DNA from: an uncultured Candidatus Saccharibacteria bacterium
Lineage (GTDB): Bacteria > Patescibacteriota > Saccharimonadia > Saccharimonadales > Saccharimonadaceae
Direction of reading: 5' to 3'
DNA length: 40,275 nt
Assembly: GCA_946414345.1 (NCBI GenBank)
Contig: CAMKOB010000010.1
Coordinates: forward strand, 1-40,275
This document shows positions 16,861 through 23,673 of this stretch, in pieces. The position numbers and the translations under genes were made by a program. Positions within the stretch are counted from its first letter, which is position 1; each line of letters starts with the position of its first letter. The notes under the pieces were generated by a model. The model did not search any database. It was not told the DNA's origin and was given only the letters and a program-made list of their open reading frames with translations.

Positions 16861-16889
16861 TTGACAATGGCGAGCTTTGTAATTAAAAT
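16861..16889 (+). promoter_or_regulatory. Promoter of the 344-aa orphan gene
   Basis: TTGACA, 17 nt, TAAAAT, then exactly 6 nt to the ATG at 16896. A full -35 is present, yet the spacing still predicts a leaderless message. Confidence 0.8.
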
Positions 16890-16895
16890 GAAAAT

Positions 16896-17930
16896 ATGAG
16901 CGAATATGAAAAACAACCCAATAATACAAATAATAATAGCGATATCCTGAGTAAAATGCCTTCTTTTAAGAAATGGCGAGAAAAACTCGCAAAAAAGGGA
17001 GAGGCTTCGCCAGAAGAAAATAAACAGTTTGATGCTTTTGTGGATTTTTTTAAAAGAGATAACGATATAAAGAAGTATCTAGTGGAGCTGTCGCCAAAGG
17101 AGCAGGAGCTTTACGGAGATGGGGTTATAGAGTATTCAGATAGACTATATGATGGCATTCGAGACATAAGCCGGAATATGGCAGTGATAATGCACAATTT
17201 TTATCAGTCTGATACTTTGGAACAACGCCTCGAACAAATTAAAACAGACGTGGTTGAGGCCGGTGCGAACCAGGAGAAACTTAAGCAGGTATATCAAAAT
17301 GATTTTATTGCAATGGCACCGGATTTTAGCGACAGCGTACGAAAGGAAGCCATTGGTTATTATTATCGAAAGGACTTATCCGGTGTAGAGAAAAAAACAA
17401 AAAGCATTAATGAGATGTTACACCTTATTCATTCATCGATCGTGAATGACGAAACAATACTGCAATCACTGCCAGTGCTAAAATCTAATGATGGCGAATA
17501 TGATAACCAAATTAAACTGTACGGCACAGAGGCCTCAAGAAATCCTGTAGCGGAAGAAATTTTTAATATACTAAAAGATGGTAATGAAGCTTATACAGAT
17601 ATTGTTTCCTTGCCGAACCGCACGTTAATGATGGTCCGTGATCGTGGGCATGCGTTAACTATGGATATAGGTAAGGATGTGAAGAGTGGCAAGTACTTTA
17701 TTGATTATTTCGTGCCCAAGATTTGTAATGTCGACAAAGTCAATAAATTACCTGGGGTAAGGCAAGTGAAGAAGAAAGAAGGAGTTGACCAAGTACGAGA
17801 GTCTACGACCGGTACATTTAGTATCGAAAAAGAGAGTGACGTTGCAAAAGCTGTAGTAGATTTTATTGATATGGTGCCAACTGACGACGACATGCCTTAT
17901 ATCCAGAACCTAAAAAAGAGCGCCGATTAA
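16896..17930 (+). CDS. Orphan 344-residue soluble protein
   Basis: A plus-strand single gene in an otherwise minus-strand region. The protein starts MSEYEKQPNNTNNN and is helical and highly charged, with no signal peptide, membrane segment or cysteine pair. It falls into a charged helical N-terminal half (about 1-170) and a C-terminal half with short strands (RTLMMVRDRGHALTMDIG, KYFIDYFVPK). The final segment KAVVDFIDMVPTDDDMPYIQ is acidic. I do not recognise any family. The leaderless promoter spacing supports the ATG at 16896. Transcription ends at the bidirectional terminator at 17991-18018. Confidence 0.85.
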   Translation: MSEYEKQPNNTNNNSDILSKMPSFKKWREKLAKKGEASPEENKQFDAFVDFFKRDNDIKKYLVELSPKEQELYGDGVIEYSDRLYDGIRDISRNMAVIMHNFYQSDTLEQRLEQIKTDVVEAGANQEKLKQVYQNDFIAMAPDFSDSVRKEAIGYYYRKDLSGVEKKTKSINEMLHLIHSSIVNDETILQSLPVLKSNDGEYDNQIKLYGTEASRNPVAEEIFNILKDGNEAYTDIVSLPNRTLMMVRDRGHALTMDIGKDVKSGKYFIDYFVPKICNVDKVNKLPGVRQVKKKEGVDQVRESTTGTFSIEKESDVAKAVVDFIDMVPTDDDMPYIQNLKKSAD

Positions 17931-17940
17931 TCGGTGCGGT

Positions 17941-17958
17941 TGGTGCGGGTACAGGGAG
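17941..17958 (-). repeat. Duplicate of the tRNA-Gly 3' end
   Basis: These 18 bp are identical to 18026-18043, the last 18 nt of the tRNA-Gly gene including CCA, the 3' acceptor strand and the end of the T arm. They are in the same orientation, 85 bp downstream of the gene's own copy. The flanking sequence is not tRNA-like but forms its own hairpin (GGGAGA-GCAG-TCTCCC) ending in the copied part. This may be a truncated tRNA gene or an attachment-site scar. Confidence 0.85.
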
Positions 17959-17990
17959 ACTGCTCTCCCCGGGCCCCACTCCATAGAAAC

Positions 17991-18018
17991 TAAAAATAAG
18001 CGTAAACGCTTATTTTTA
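17991..18018. terminator. Bidirectional terminator between the orphan gene and tRNA-Gly
   Basis: Perfect hairpin AAAAATAAGCG - TAAA - CGCTTATTTTT. It serves the plus-strand orphan gene and the minus-strand tRNA-Gly, whose 3' end is 8 nt away. Confidence 0.9.
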
Positions 18019-18025
18019 CTTTCTC

Positions 18026-18100
18026 TGGTGCGGGTACAGGGAGTCGGACCCTGATCTCATCCTTGGGAAGGATACATAATAGCCGCTATACGATACCCGC
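18026..18100 (-). tRNA. tRNA-Gly(CCC)
   Basis: Acceptor stem GCGGGTA/TACCCGC, D loop AGCGGCTA, anticodon stem TATCC/GGATG around TTCCCAA (anticodon CCC, reads GGG), T stem CAGGG/CCCTG, discriminator A and encoded CCA. The T loop reads TCCGACT, so position 55 is C instead of the near-universal U (pseudouridine). It has an extended -10 promoter 9 nt upstream and a terminator directly downstream. Confidence 0.93.
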
Positions 18101-18109
18101 GACTACTTT

Positions 18110-18118
18110 ATTATATCA
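18110..18118 (-). promoter_or_regulatory. Extended -10 promoter of tRNA-Gly
   Basis: TGATATAAT in ATATGATATAAT, 9 nt before the mature tRNA 5' end, so the primary transcript has a 5' leader of only about 3 nt. Confidence 0.75.
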
Positions 18119-18129
18119 TATTTTTGAGG

Positions 18130-18168
18130 GGGCAAATTGATATATTGGACAATCTTATTATCTTGCCC
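18130..18168. other. Inverted repeat after the SurA-like gene
   Basis: GGGCAA ... TTGCCC enclosing ATTG ... CAAT. The T run (TTTTT) follows on the plus strand, so as a terminator it would act on plus-strand, antisense transcription. On the minus strand it is only a 3'-UTR hairpin of the SurA-like gene. Confidence 0.4.
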
Positions 18169-18181
18169 TTTTTATCAACCA

Positions 18182-19189
18182 TTAATCATTGCTGGTGATA
18201 GCAATTAATTCGTCAAGATTACCGTTCTCCGTCAGTTCAGTAAAGCGACTATCAAATTCAGTAAATGGGACCTTGATGGAAACAAAATTTACCTCAGTAT
18301 CAGTTTTATTTATTAATTTGACAAAATAATAACCATCTCCGCTCATAGAAATAAATCTACCGGATTGATGCCCGGGCTCAAGTTTAAAAGCTTCAGAAGC
18401 ACGGCCACCGTCGATATTTTGATTAGAGACAAGGCCGCCGGTTTCCTGGTATTCAATGGCTGAACCTAAAGATGTGGCAACATCAGAGTAATTACCGCCA
18501 TTAGATGCAAGCAATGATTCTACCTTGGCTGCTAGCTCATTGGCGTGCTCATCTATAGCGGTCTCGACTTTAACTTTGATAAGTGTAAGGTAAAGCATTC
18601 TTCTGTATTCTTCTTTATTAAGACCGAAGTTTTCACTAACAATTTTTAGGAAGCCCTCTTCACTACGATTGACGCCGCCAATGCTAAGGTGGCGATTAAA
18701 CTCTGTGTCAATTTCTTCGTCGGTAATTTCAAGGTTTAGTTCACGTGCCATTTTAATAGCGTAGGTAAATTTTTCGGCCTCGGTAAGAGCTGAGCGTTTA
18801 TACTGGGTACGTAGAATATCGAGGTTCCCTTCGTTGTCGACTTGGCCAGATTGTCGTTCAATACTGTTAATACTGCTACGATAAAGCATCAAATAGTCTG
18901 AAAATAAAACTTTTTCACCATCAATAGTCGCGGCTGGAACTGGAATAATTTTGGTAACACGAAAAAGCATTTCGCTCGTCATGCCAAAGCGATATAAAGC
19001 CAACCAGCCGCTTACTGTTAAGATAGCAATGACAATCATTGATATTAGAACCGTATTAATAACAATGCGATATTTAGTGAATTGTAATGGATATTTAAAT
19101 TTGCGCCCACGCGCGAGAACCTCTTCGCGTCGTTCGTCGACTTTTTGGCGTTCGGTTTTTTTGTTGTCTTTCTTTGAGGGTAGTTTCAT
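18182..19189 (-). CDS. SurA/PpiC-like membrane-anchored chaperone or peptidyl-prolyl isomerase
   Basis: 335 residues from the ATG at 19189 (MKLPSKKDNKK). The frame extends 7 codons further, but those lie inside the promoter. A basic N-terminus is followed by one membrane segment (about 38-62, VLISMIVIAILTVSGWLALY) and an extracytoplasmic part. ATIDGEKVLFSDYLMLYRS matches the opening strand and helix of SurA-N domains. Helical repeats and an EITDEEIDTEF segment follow, then a short PpiC-like region (GGLVSNQNIDGGRASEAFKLEPG, then GYYFVKLINK). It probably helps fold secreted proteins such as pilins and adhesins. Isomerase activity is unproven because the parvulin domain is short. Confidence 0.8.
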   Translation of the reverse strand: MKLPSKKDNKKTERQKVDERREEVLARGRKFKYPLQFTKYRIVINTVLISMIVIAILTVSGWLALYRFGMTSEMLFRVTKIIPVPAATIDGEKVLFSDYLMLYRSSINSIERQSGQVDNEGNLDILRTQYKRSALTEAEKFTYAIKMARELNLEITDEEIDTEFNRHLSIGGVNRSEEGFLKIVSENFGLNKEEYRRMLYLTLIKVKVETAIDEHANELAAKVESLLASNGGNYSDVATSLGSAIEYQETGGLVSNQNIDGGRASEAFKLEPGHQSGRFISMSGDGYYFVKLINKTDTEVNFVSIKVPFTEFDSRFTELTENGNLDELIAITSND

Positions 19190-19197
19190 GATATAAT
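19189..19197 (+). promoter_or_regulatory. Extended -10 promoter of tRNA-Arg
   Basis: TGATATAAT, 17 nt before the tRNA 5' end. It overlaps the start codon region of the divergent SurA-like gene and is only 3 bp from that gene's own -10. Confidence 0.65.
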
Positions 19198-19200
19198 ATA

Positions 19201-19209
19201 AGTATAACA
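19201..19209 (-). promoter_or_regulatory. Extended -10 promoter of the SurA-like gene
   Basis: TGTTATACT in ATATGTTATACT, 11 nt before the ATG at 19189. The predicted leader is about 5 nt. It overlaps the tRNA-Arg promoter back to back, so RNA polymerase probably cannot occupy both at once. Confidence 0.65.
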
Positions 19210-19214
19210 TATTT

Positions 19215-19290
19215 GGCCCGGTGGCTCAATGGATAGAGCAATTCCGTCCTAAGGAAGAGGTTGTGCGTTCGACTCGCACCCGGGTCACCA
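19215..19290 (+). tRNA. tRNA-Arg(CCT)
   Basis: Acceptor GGCCCGG/CCGGGTC (one G-U), D arm GCTC-AATGGATA-GAGC, anticodon loop GTCCTAA (anticodon CCT, reads AGG), T arm GTGCG-TTCGACT-CGCAC, discriminator A and encoded CCA. All conserved positions are normal. Confidence 0.95.
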
Positions 19291-19329
19291 TGCTACAGTT
19301 AATCGCTTTGGCGAGTCGGACCTTCGGTG

Positions 19330-19350
19330 CGACTCGCACCCGGGTCACCA
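19330..19350 (+). repeat. Duplicate of the tRNA-Arg 3' end
   Basis: These 21 bp are identical to 19270-19290, the last 21 nt of tRNA-Arg from the T loop to CCA, exactly 60 bp downstream and in the same orientation. With a 4-nt gap in the T arm the similarity extends a few bases further left. The copied T stem is the 3' arm of a new 8-bp hairpin, GCGAGTCG (19311-19318) with CGACTCGC (19330-19337). No acceptor 5' strand, D arm or anticodon arm is present. Confidence 0.9.
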
Positions 19351-19367
19351 AATTCAAGCTATTATTG

Positions 19368-19505
19368 TTATATAATTCACTATATCTCGGGAGCTTCGTG
19401 GTGTGATAATCTACGATTATATCACACCACTTCGCCCCTACGGCGATAAAATCTGCCTCTCGGCAGATTTTATCTTTATGTCCCTCGATATAGTGAATTA
19501 TGTAA
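19368..19505. other. 138-bp multi-branched inverted-repeat element
   Basis: An outer 15-bp perfect inverted repeat, ATAATTCACTATATC (19372-19386) with GATATAGTGAATTAT (19487-19501), extends outward with one wobble pair and inward by GGGA/TCCC after a 2-nt internal loop. It encloses an 11-bp perfect hairpin, GTGGTGTGATA (19398-19408) with TATCACACCAC (19420-19430). It also encloses a 13-bp perfect hairpin, GATAAAATCTGCC (19445-19457) with GGCAGATTTTATC (19462-19474), which has a TCTC loop. The result is a three-way junction possible in RNA of either strand or as a DNA cruciform. It fills the gap between convergent tRNA-Arg and ndk, 2 nt from the ndk stop. It has no T run typical of a terminator. 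A structured RNA, a MITE-like insertion or a convergent 3' end element are all possible. Confidence 0.85.
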
Positions 19506-19507
19506 TA

Positions 19508-20023
19508 TTAGCGGGTGTATTTTTCGTTGAGATCAGAGTAGTCGTAGAGCTCGTTGGCGTTGAACCAAAGGTCGATTTCGGCTTTGGCTTCTTCAATGGA
19601 GCCAGAAGCATGGACCAAGTTTGGCACGCCAGTGCCTTTAGCATCGGAATAACCGAAGCTCATATGCGAGTAGTCACCACGAATAGTGCCCATTTCTGCG
19701 GATTTTGGCTCGGTTGGACCGACAATTTTTCTAACCAGTGGTTGTGCCTCGACACCTTCTAGGACCATCGCAATGACTGGACCAGTCATCATATATTCAA
19801 CATTGTAACGAAAGACTTGCTCACCACGACGGGTGATCATTTTACCGATGTCTTCATAGTGCATACGATAGAGTTTTTCATCCGGCATGACCATCTTCAT
19901 ACCAACGATTTTAAGACCGACACGCTCAAAACGTTGAACAATTTCACCAATAATTCCCCGTTGAACAGTGTCTGGTTTTAGCACTACCAAAGTACGCTGA
20001 ATATAATCTTGTGATTTTGTCAT
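19508..20023 (-). CDS. ndk: Nucleoside diphosphate kinase
   Basis: Transfers the gamma phosphate between nucleoside triphosphates and diphosphates through a phosphohistidine. The product is 171 residues, somewhat longer than the usual 140-150. TLVVLKPDTVQRGIIGEI opens the fold, then MTGPVIAMVLEG, the Kpn-loop region MGTIRGDYS and the active site NLVHASGS. In most family members the active site reads NxxHxSDS; here the Asp is Gly. The C-terminus is NANELYDYSDLNEKYTR. AAAGGAG is 8 nt before the ATG, with its own extended -10 promoter. Confidence 0.95.
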   Translation of the reverse strand: MTKSQDYIQRTLVVLKPDTVQRGIIGEIVQRFERVGLKIVGMKMVMPDEKLYRMHYEDIGKMITRRGEQVFRYNVEYMMTGPVIAMVLEGVEAQPLVRKIVGPTEPKSAEMGTIRGDYSHMSFGYSDAKGTGVPNLVHASGSIEEAKAEIDLWFNANELYDYSDLNEKYTR

Positions 20024-20043
20024 TTTAAAAACTCCTTTGCTAT

Positions 20044-20052
20044 ATTATATCA
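20044..20052 (-). promoter_or_regulatory. Extended -10 promoter of ndk
   Basis: TGATATAAT in ATATGATATAAT, 20 nt before the ndk ATG, leaving a leader of about 14 nt with AAAGGAG. It lies just after the stop of the upstream pilin gene. Confidence 0.75.
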
Positions 20053-20075
20053 TATGTGGTTGAGGTTGAGATTTA

Positions 20076-20687
20076 TTACGTGTTTTCACAATAAACACCG
20101 CCGGCCTCCATGCGATAAAGGACAGCAACGTTACGAGCATTAAGGGATCTTTTTGCATCTTCGCCGTCGCAGATAGCCTCGACCACGACAAGCATCGTGT
20201 AACTGAGTGTGTTTTCCTTAAAAGTTCCACTTTTTATACTATCAAGTTCCGGATTGGGGCAACGACGTTCGGTGGACGCACTGCACTTTACAACATTTAG
20301 ATTATATCTTGGACCATCCGGATCAGCAAAGTTTTTGCCGAGATAACCCTCCATAAATCCATACCAACCAGTGTCGGAACCAATGATGCTATTAGTTTTT
20401 GTATTATCGACTTCTCCATCATCTTTATAAACAACAGTGATGGTTTTTGGTTCATCAAATAGTTTTTTCTCATCTCCAGAGCTACCCGGTAACGCCCCGC
20501 GAGAGTTGTTGGTTTGATAGTTCTTGAGTTCACGAATGAAGGTCATGACATCCGTGCGACGTTCGTTGTCGCGTTCGTCTGCCCATACACCGTTTAAGGC
20601 AATAAAAATTGCGGCAAAAATCGCACCAGAAATCGCAAGAACGAGCACAACCTCCACCATTGTAAAACCTTTAATTCTTTGTTTCAT
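20076..20687 (-). CDS. Type IV prepilin-like protein
   Basis: 203 residues with a class III signal: basic MKQRIK, then the cleavage site G|FTMVEVVLVLAIS with Glu at mature position 5, then a hydrophobic helix to about residue 30. The extracellular part carries D-rich loops and cysteine pairs (CSASTERRC; ICDG ... VYC). The C-terminal block NVAVLYRMEAGGVYC closely parallels the pilin at 24630-25280 (HFAVLYRLENSSIYC), so the two are paralogues. The gene is divergent from the prepilin peptidase gene, with TATAAT 6 nt before its ATG (leaderless). It could be a major or minor pilin. Confidence 0.92.
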   Translation of the reverse strand: MKQRIKGFTMVEVVLVLAISGAIFAAIFIALNGVWADERDNERRTDVMTFIRELKNYQTNNSRGALPGSSGDEKKLFDEPKTITVVYKDDGEVDNTKTNSIIGSDTGWYGFMEGYLGKNFADPDGPRYNLNVVKCSASTERRCPNPELDSIKSGTFKENTLSYTMLVVVEAICDGEDAKRSLNARNVAVLYRMEAGGVYCENT

Positions 20688-20693
20688 GGTTTT

Positions 20694-20702
20694 ATTATAT
20701 CA
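20694..20702 (-). promoter_or_regulatory. Extended -10 promoter of the prepilin gene
   Basis: TGATATAAT exactly 6 nt before the ATG at 20687. It is back to back with the pilD promoter; only 12 bp separate the two -10 hexamers. Confidence 0.75.
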
Positions 20703-20708
20703 AAAAAA

Positions 20709-20717
20709 TGGTAAAAT
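20709..20717 (+). promoter_or_regulatory. Extended -10 promoter of pilD
   Basis: TGGTAAAAT exactly 6 nt before the pilD ATG at 20724, again predicting a leaderless message. The polymerase footprint must overlap that of the divergent prepilin promoter. Confidence 0.7.
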
Positions 20718-20723
20718 TAAAGC

Positions 20724-21500
20724 ATGCAGGTTGTGTTTTTAATTATGATGTTTGTGGTCGGTGCGTGCATAGGATCGTTTCTTTGCTGTGGGGCACGCAG
20801 AACTCGCGAAAAAGAACTTGGCCGAAAAAAACTCGGTTCGCGTTCGGTTTGCTTAAAATGTGGTCATAGGCTTAGTTGGTGTGAAAATATTCCGATATTA
20901 TCGTGGATTATGCTACGAGGTAAATGTAGAAGATGCAAGGCAAGGATTGGATATCTTGAAATTTTTTCCGAAGTTGCGACGGCTATCATTATGACTCTGA
21001 TTGCAACTACGATAGACACTACCAATGCCGGTTTAATCGATTGGTTGCTTTTTGGAAGCCTTTTTTTATTAACTAGTGCTTTGGTTTTTTTAGCCTTGTA
21101 TGACGGAATGTACGGTGAGCTCCCGGTAGGCGTTTTGGGAGTGGCCGCTGCGTTTGCTTTATTATACTCCATAATAAGAATAATAAATGGCGAAATAGAT
21201 GTTGTGGGCGCTATTATTTCGATGATAATCTTAGGTGGACTATATCTCGTATTGTTCTCTGGGTCAAGGGGAAAATGGGTTGGTGATGGGGACTGGATAC
21301 TTGCTGGTATAATTGGATTTGCATTGGGCCAACCTTTTTATGCTTTACTAACACTATTTATTTCAAACTTTTCTGCATGTATCATTATGTGGCCATATGT
21401 TAGAAAATCCAAAAACCATAAAATATATTTTGGACCATTTTTGGTTTTTGGTTTTATCGTATCGCTTATGGTTATAAACTATGATATAATAAACATATGA
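20724..21500 (+). CDS. pilD: Prepilin peptidase (leader peptidase and N-methyltransferase)
   Basis: Polytopic aspartic protease that cleaves the prepilin leader and methylates the new N-terminus. The 258 residues include an N-terminal hydrophobic segment with GACIGSFLCC. The cytoplasmic zinc-binding four-cysteine domain reads CLKCGHRLSWCENIP ... CRRC. About six further membrane helices follow. The two catalytic aspartates are in ALYDGMYGELP and GDGDWIL. All functional residues are present. The gene overlaps the following pilin-like gene by 4 nt (ATGA), so the peptidase and a substrate are translationally coupled. Confidence 0.95.
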   Translation: MQVVFLIMMFVVGACIGSFLCCGARRTREKELGRKKLGSRSVCLKCGHRLSWCENIPILSWIMLRGKCRRCKARIGYLEIFSEVATAIIMTLIATTIDTTNAGLIDWLLFGSLFLLTSALVFLALYDGMYGELPVGVLGVAAAFALLYSIIRIINGEIDVVGAIISMIILGGLYLVLFSGSRGKWVGDGDWILAGIIGFALGQPFYALLTLFISNFSACIIMWPYVRKSKNHKIYFGPFLVFGFIVSLMVINYDIINI

Positions 21501-23644
21501 AGTTTAAACTTGGTGATACATTGATTGAGGTTGCGCTTGCGATCGGTATTTTTTCGATGGTGGCAATTGCGGTAGTTTCGGTGATGAGCGGAAGCATGTC
21601 GAGTGCTCAGTCTGCGCTTGAGCTCACGTTGACAAGAGAAGAAATGGATGCACAGGCCGAGGCGCTTCGTTTCATTCAGACGTCATACATTGCGAGTGGA
21701 GACACGAGTCTTGGTAACAACACTAAATACGCTCAACTATGGCACGAAATTGCAGATAGAGCAAAGGAGCCAACTAAAGAAATTCTTGAATTTCACCCAT
21801 CTTCCTGTAATAGTTTATATAGTGGCAGTAATCTTGATAGGCAAGGGGCTTTTGTGATCAATACGCGGAATCTTGGTTACAACATAGGAAACAGTTCATA
21901 TAATGATACGATTTCTATAGACAGTATTATTATAAAGCCGCAAAACAACGGAGGCATTTTCAGCCCCGCAGCTACATTCCCAAGATTAGTTTTTAAGGAA
22001 AAAGACACGGTGAATGGTGGCTTTATCAATGATAATACTTTGTTAGATCGCGACAATACGCCCAATCTCGCTGCCGTTGAGGGTATTTATGTGGTGCCGG
22101 TTAGAGACAATTACACTACGACAATTGTGGACGGAGGAGAAGTTGACGATGCTGTGTCGGCCTATTATGATTTTTATATTAGAACCTGTTGGTTTGCCAC
22201 TGGAGCTACTCGACCATCCACTATCTCTACAGTTGTTCGTTTATACAATCCAGATGCATTAGCAACTTATGATTTCAAGGATACCATAGTGCTTTCATTT
22301 GCTCCAAACGATTCGGATAGTGCGATTAAGGTTGATAGGGTAATGGACTCCATATCTCTATTCCCTGGTGAAACCATTACACTCCCAGGAGAAGAAGAGA
22401 CTTTTACTCGTACTGGGTTTGATTTTGTGGGGTGGAGCACGAAGCGCAATAGCACGCCAGAAGAAACTCGGGCTGGCATAGTGAATGGTACGGCTGGTTT
22501 TTATACTTACGGCTCCCAGTTTACAGCACCGACGCGTTCACGCTCTGGTAGAGTAACACTTTACGCAATTTGGGAAGCGAAACCATTTAGGATTCGTTTC
22601 ACGTTTAGTCCAAATGGTGCCGTAAATGCCGCTGGAGAGCCATTACAAAAGAGCGACCAGGTGATTGACGGTGTCACGGTTGGCTCTACTGTTACGATTA
22701 AGAATAATAACGAGCTCGTTGATGGTGACGATGTATTTGCAAAAGAAGACTTCTTCTTTGGTGGTTGGGAAGACCAGAGTACACACGAAGTATATAATAC
22801 GACAAATGCCTATGAGTACACTATTACGAAGTACGGCATAGAGAAAATAGACGAGGGCGGTGAACTATATGTTGAATTAGTGGTCAATCTTAATGCAGTA
22901 TGGAAGAAGCCATTTACGCGATTGTTTTATGAGGGCACAAAAATCGATCCACAGGAGTGTAGCCCTACTAGGGGTTGTTATATAACAACGCAGACTCCGT
23001 CCGAAATTGGCTTAATATTTACCAACTGGTGTACCAAAAAAGTGACCAATTATGTTACATGCACAGGCAAGACTTATCTGCCCGGTGATTATTACCCAGC
23101 AATCTCAAGAGACACAAAGCTATACCCGACTTGGAAACTTGAGGAATTCTGGGTGGATGCAAATATTTATGTAAATTGCGAAAAGCTCCAATCCGGTAAG
23201 GAAGGATTTAATATAAAAACGTATATTGATGGCCAGGAAGTCGATAGGTCTAGGCATAATGAAATCTTTAATGGAACTAAGATTAGACTTACTGATATCG
23301 ATTTCTATCAACCAGTAGAATTCAGTAGACTAGTACGAATTGAATTCTATGACGTTGAAGGATACCATATAGTAAATGAAGATACAATTTGCGAAAAGAT
23401 GCCAGAGAAATCATATTGTTCAGCGCATCGAGAGGACGGAATGCTAGTGGTTGAATTAACTGTTTATAATATTCCGGATGGAGCCGATTTAAATTCCACC
23501 AACCAATACGCTATTGATGTTGAGCCGCATTGGGTTTCTGATGAGCCGATGGCGTTAGAGGAAGGTGTTAAAGTATGTAGCGATTTGGAGTGGGAACCTC
23601 TCACTGAGCCCGAAGAAGAACCTGCTGTTGAGCCTGGAGAGTAG
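21497..23644 (+). CDS. Giant pilin-like adhesin with InlB-type repeats
   Basis: 715 residues. The N-terminus MKFKLGDTLIEVALAIGIFSM is a class III (prepilin) signal, with cleavage likely after G6 and Glu at mature position 5. The pilin-like head continues to about residue 270 and has few cysteines. From 280 on come three beta-rich InlB/Listeria-Bacteroides-type repeats. The first, 280-357, is classic (TFTRTGFDFVGWST, FTAPTR, VTLYAIWEA). The second, about 360-472, has FFGGWED and LNAVW, and the third, about 474-551, has FTNWC and LYPTW. The tail to 715 is beta-rich and ends in Glu/Pro-rich sequence (EPEEEPAVEPGE). It overlaps pilD by 4 nt. It is probably assembled at the pilus tip as an adhesin. 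The pilin and repeat calls are direct from sequence; the tip position is inference. Confidence 0.88.
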   Translation: MKFKLGDTLIEVALAIGIFSMVAIAVVSVMSGSMSSAQSALELTLTREEMDAQAEALRFIQTSYIASGDTSLGNNTKYAQLWHEIADRAKEPTKEILEFHPSSCNSLYSGSNLDRQGAFVINTRNLGYNIGNSSYNDTISIDSIIIKPQNNGGIFSPAATFPRLVFKEKDTVNGGFINDNTLLDRDNTPNLAAVEGIYVVPVRDNYTTTIVDGGEVDDAVSAYYDFYIRTCWFATGATRPSTISTVVRLYNPDALATYDFKDTIVLSFAPNDSDSAIKVDRVMDSISLFPGETITLPGEEETFTRTGFDFVGWSTKRNSTPEETRAGIVNGTAGFYTYGSQFTAPTRSRSGRVTLYAIWEAKPFRIRFTFSPNGAVNAAGEPLQKSDQVIDGVTVGSTVTIKNNNELVDGDDVFAKEDFFFGGWEDQSTHEVYNTTNAYEYTITKYGIEKIDEGGELYVELVVNLNAVWKKPFTRLFYEGTKIDPQECSPTRGCYITTQTPSEIGLIFTNWCTKKVTNYVTCTGKTYLPGDYYPAISRDTKLYPTWKLEEFWVDANIYVNCEKLQSGKEGFNIKTYIDGQEVDRSRHNEIFNGTKIRLTDIDFYQPVEFSRLVRIEFYDVEGYHIVNEDTICEKMPEKSYCSAHREDGMLVVELTVYNIPDGADLNSTNQYAIDVEPHWVSDEPMALEEGVKVCSDLEWEPLTEPEEEPAVEPGE

Positions 23645-23673
23645 GATTATTAGTTTTTTATTTTGCAAGACGT

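Noticed and set aside
17941-19350. The tRNA 3'-end copies as attL/attR of a present genomic island
   Set aside because: The copies are only 60 and 85 bp from their tRNAs, leaving no room for an element. At most they are scars.
19221-19762. Plus-strand frames 19221-19406 and 19403-19762
   Set aside because: The first lies over tRNA-Arg and the hairpin element. The second is antisense to ndk.
23645-23673. Terminator between the pilin-like adhesin and the Xer gene
   Set aside because: The 29-nt convergent gap is T-rich but has no convincing hairpin.
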